Source: an uncultured Poribacteria bacterium
GTDB lineage: Bacteria; Poribacteria; WGA-4E; WGA-3G
Direction: 5' to 3'
Length of the DNA stretch: 64,000 nt
Assembly (NCBI GenBank): GCA_951828385.1
Contig: OX639973.1
Span: forward strand, 3,029,200-3,093,199
The translations under genes and the position numbers were made by a program. The notes beneath the pieces were generated by a model that saw only the letters and a list, made by a program, of their open reading frames with translations, was not told the origin of the DNA and ran no database searches. Positions within the stretch are counted from its first letter, which is position 1. Every line of letters begins with the position of its first letter. Of the stretch, positions 62,783 to 64,000 are shown piece by piece.

Positions 62783-63877
62783 ATGAAACTTACAATCGAG
62801 ACAACAGAAAATATTGAGGGTGCAGACGATCCTTGGACAGATGGGGGGCAGTTAAGTTATCGCCAATTGATCTGGCGGCGGTTCCGCAAGAATCGGATGG
62901 GGGTTATCGCTGGCGCGCTCTTGCTTCTTTTTTACATGCTTGCGATCGGCGCAGACTTTTTCGCACCTTATCACTATAACGAAATCAACATGCGCCTGCG
63001 GCACGTACCGCCGCAACGCCTTCATTTCTCAGTCAGTGACGGGTTCTATGTTCACGGTTTGAAATCCGTCCGCAACCCAGAAAGTCTTGAGTTAGAGTTC
63101 ACGAAAGATATGGAGCAACGGCATCCGGTTGAATTCTTTTTCAAGGATGCCGACGGTAGGCGACACCTGTTCAGTTCCGCGGGTCCCATGTTCCTATTAG
63201 GCACTGATCGGATGGGGCGCGATCTGCTCTCACGGATCATGTTCGGTGCACGGGTGTCGATGACACTCGGCTTGGTCGGTGTCCTTTTGAGTATCGTTCT
63301 CGGTTCTATCCTCGGCACTGTATCTGGATACTGGGGGGGATGGGTCGATAACCTGATCCAACGGATTATTGAGATTCTATCGGCGTTCCCTGACATCCCG
63401 TTGTGGATGGCACTCGGGGCCGCACTCCCACCGGGGTGGTCAAGCATCCAAATATACTTCGGGATTACGATTATTTTGTCGATTATCCGTTGGGGTGGAT
63501 TGGCACGGCAGGTGCGTGGAAAGGTCTTGGCGTATCGGGAGAGCGATTTCGTGATGGCGGCGCGTGCCGCCGGTGCGGGACACTGGCACATTATCACCAA
63601 GCATCTATTGCCTGGATGTTATAGCCATATCATCGTTATCGCGACACTTGCGATCCCCGGCATGATTTTGGGGGAGACCGCGCTCAGTTTTTTAGGGCTG
63701 GGGATCCGTCCGCCGATGACGAGTTGGGGCGTACTTTTAGAAGAGGCACAGCGCGTCACCGTTCTACTCCATTATCCGTGGCTCATTTTCCCAGCGGTGC
63801 CGGTGCTTATCGTTGTCATCGCTTTTAACTTCTTAGGAGATGCCCTCCGAGATGCCGCAGATCCATATTCAGATTAA
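62783..63877 (+). CDS. ABC transporter permease (OppC/DppC-like)
   Basis: A 364-residue second permease. The N-terminal cytoplasmic part ends in the OppC_N helix RMGVIAGALLLLFYMLAI near residue 40. The core has LLGTDRMGRDLLSRIMFGARVS near 140 and the coupling loop MAARAAGAGHWHIITKHLLPGC near 258. It pairs with the first permease to form the channel. There is no good ribosome site before the ATG. An insert of about 60 residues after the first helix (RLRHVPPQRLHFSVSDGF region) is seen in related transporters for larger substrates. Confidence 0.92.
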   Translation: MKLTIETTENIEGADDPWTDGGQLSYRQLIWRRFRKNRMGVIAGALLLLFYMLAIGADFFAPYHYNEINMRLRHVPPQRLHFSVSDGFYVHGLKSVRNPESLELEFTKDMEQRHPVEFFFKDADGRRHLFSSAGPMFLLGTDRMGRDLLSRIMFGARVSMTLGLVGVLLSIVLGSILGTVSGYWGGWVDNLIQRIIEILSAFPDIPLWMALGAALPPGWSSIQIYFGITIILSIIRWGGLARQVRGKVLAYRESDFVMAARAAGAGHWHIITKHLLPGCYSHIIVIATLAIPGMILGETALSFLGLGIRPPMTSWGVLLEEAQRVTVLLHYPWLIFPAVPVLIVVIAFNFLGDALRDAADPYSD

Positions 63878-63880
63878 AAA

Positions 63881-63986
63881 TGGTTAACAGTTAACAGTTT
63901 TCAGTTACAAGAGTCCTCTTAACTGAGAACTGAGTACTGACAACTGAAAGATTTTTTCGCAGAAAAAATCGTACTGACAACTACTT
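63881..63986. repeat. Second copy of the hairpin repeat, with inverted half
   Basis: It shares 41 nearly identical bases with the 61555-61658 copy: ACTGAAAGATTTTTT, CGCAGAAAAAATCG and TACTGACAACT in the same orientation. The 24-base segment at 63903-63926 is the exact reverse complement of 61573-61596. The window ends just beyond it with AAAAAGGAA, perhaps the ribosome site of another gene. Confidence 0.8.
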
Positions 63987-64000
63987 AAAAAGGAAATAAC

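Overview
The window looks like a chromosome segment of a Candidatus Poribacteria-type (sponge-associated or marine) bacterium. The best clue is two secreted leucine-rich-repeat proteins that end in dockerin-like repeats plus a C-terminal block containing NYPNPFNPETWIPYQL, a tail I associate with this group. Large tandem WD40 proteins, sulfotransferases and many small intergenic inverted repeats fit the same picture. No rRNA, tRNA, CRISPR array, integrase or transposase was recognised, so the taxon is an inference from protein style.

Layout. 0.2-7.6 kb (all minus) is an extracellular-polysaccharide block: arabinofuranosidase-like lipoprotein, O-antigen ligase/polymerase-like membrane protein, two overlapping sulfotransferases, a flippase and a sugar-nucleotide epimerase. 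7.9-12.8 kb holds two LRR surface proteins and a lamin-tail-domain lipoprotein. 13.1-16.3 kb adds a GT4 glycosyltransferase, a polysaccharide deacetylase and a beta-helix lipoprotein. 16.4-20.4 kb is the Pnkp/Hen1 RNA-repair pair. 21-27 kb (plus) carries metabolic genes: TrpD2-like, TIM-barrel isomerase, BioF-like, cupin and M20 peptidase. 27.1-33.5 kb is a tandem array of three paralogous WD40 proteins, the third broken by a frameshift.

33.7-36.7 kb is a tightly overlapping operon: AAA ATPase, DUF4276 (TOPRIM-like) protein, RNHCP zinc protein and OmpA-like protein. After a YjbH-like barrel, rpiA, an aspartoacylase-family gene and an M24 aminopeptidase, 40.8-53.7 kb holds the most striking locus. 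It contains an MNT nucleotidyltransferase with a broken end, a large SNF2-type helicase with DUF3883, an AAA ATPase, a 0.97-kb regulatory gap with operator-like palindromes, a DUF1156 DNA methyltransferase, a second intact MNT gene and a DUF499 ATPase. This looks like a methylation-based defence system related in logic to DISARM/BREX but lacking their hallmark genes.

53.7-56.2 kb has a HEAT-like protein, a small methyltransferase and an ECF sigma/anti-sigma pair. 56.4 kb to the end is an oligopeptide/dipeptide ABC transporter operon (two ATPases, binding protein, two permeases). A fused MNT-HEPN toxin-antitoxin-like gene is wedged between the ATPase and the binding-protein gene. The first permease appears to start at a rare AUA codon immediately after a mobile-looking hairpin repeat.
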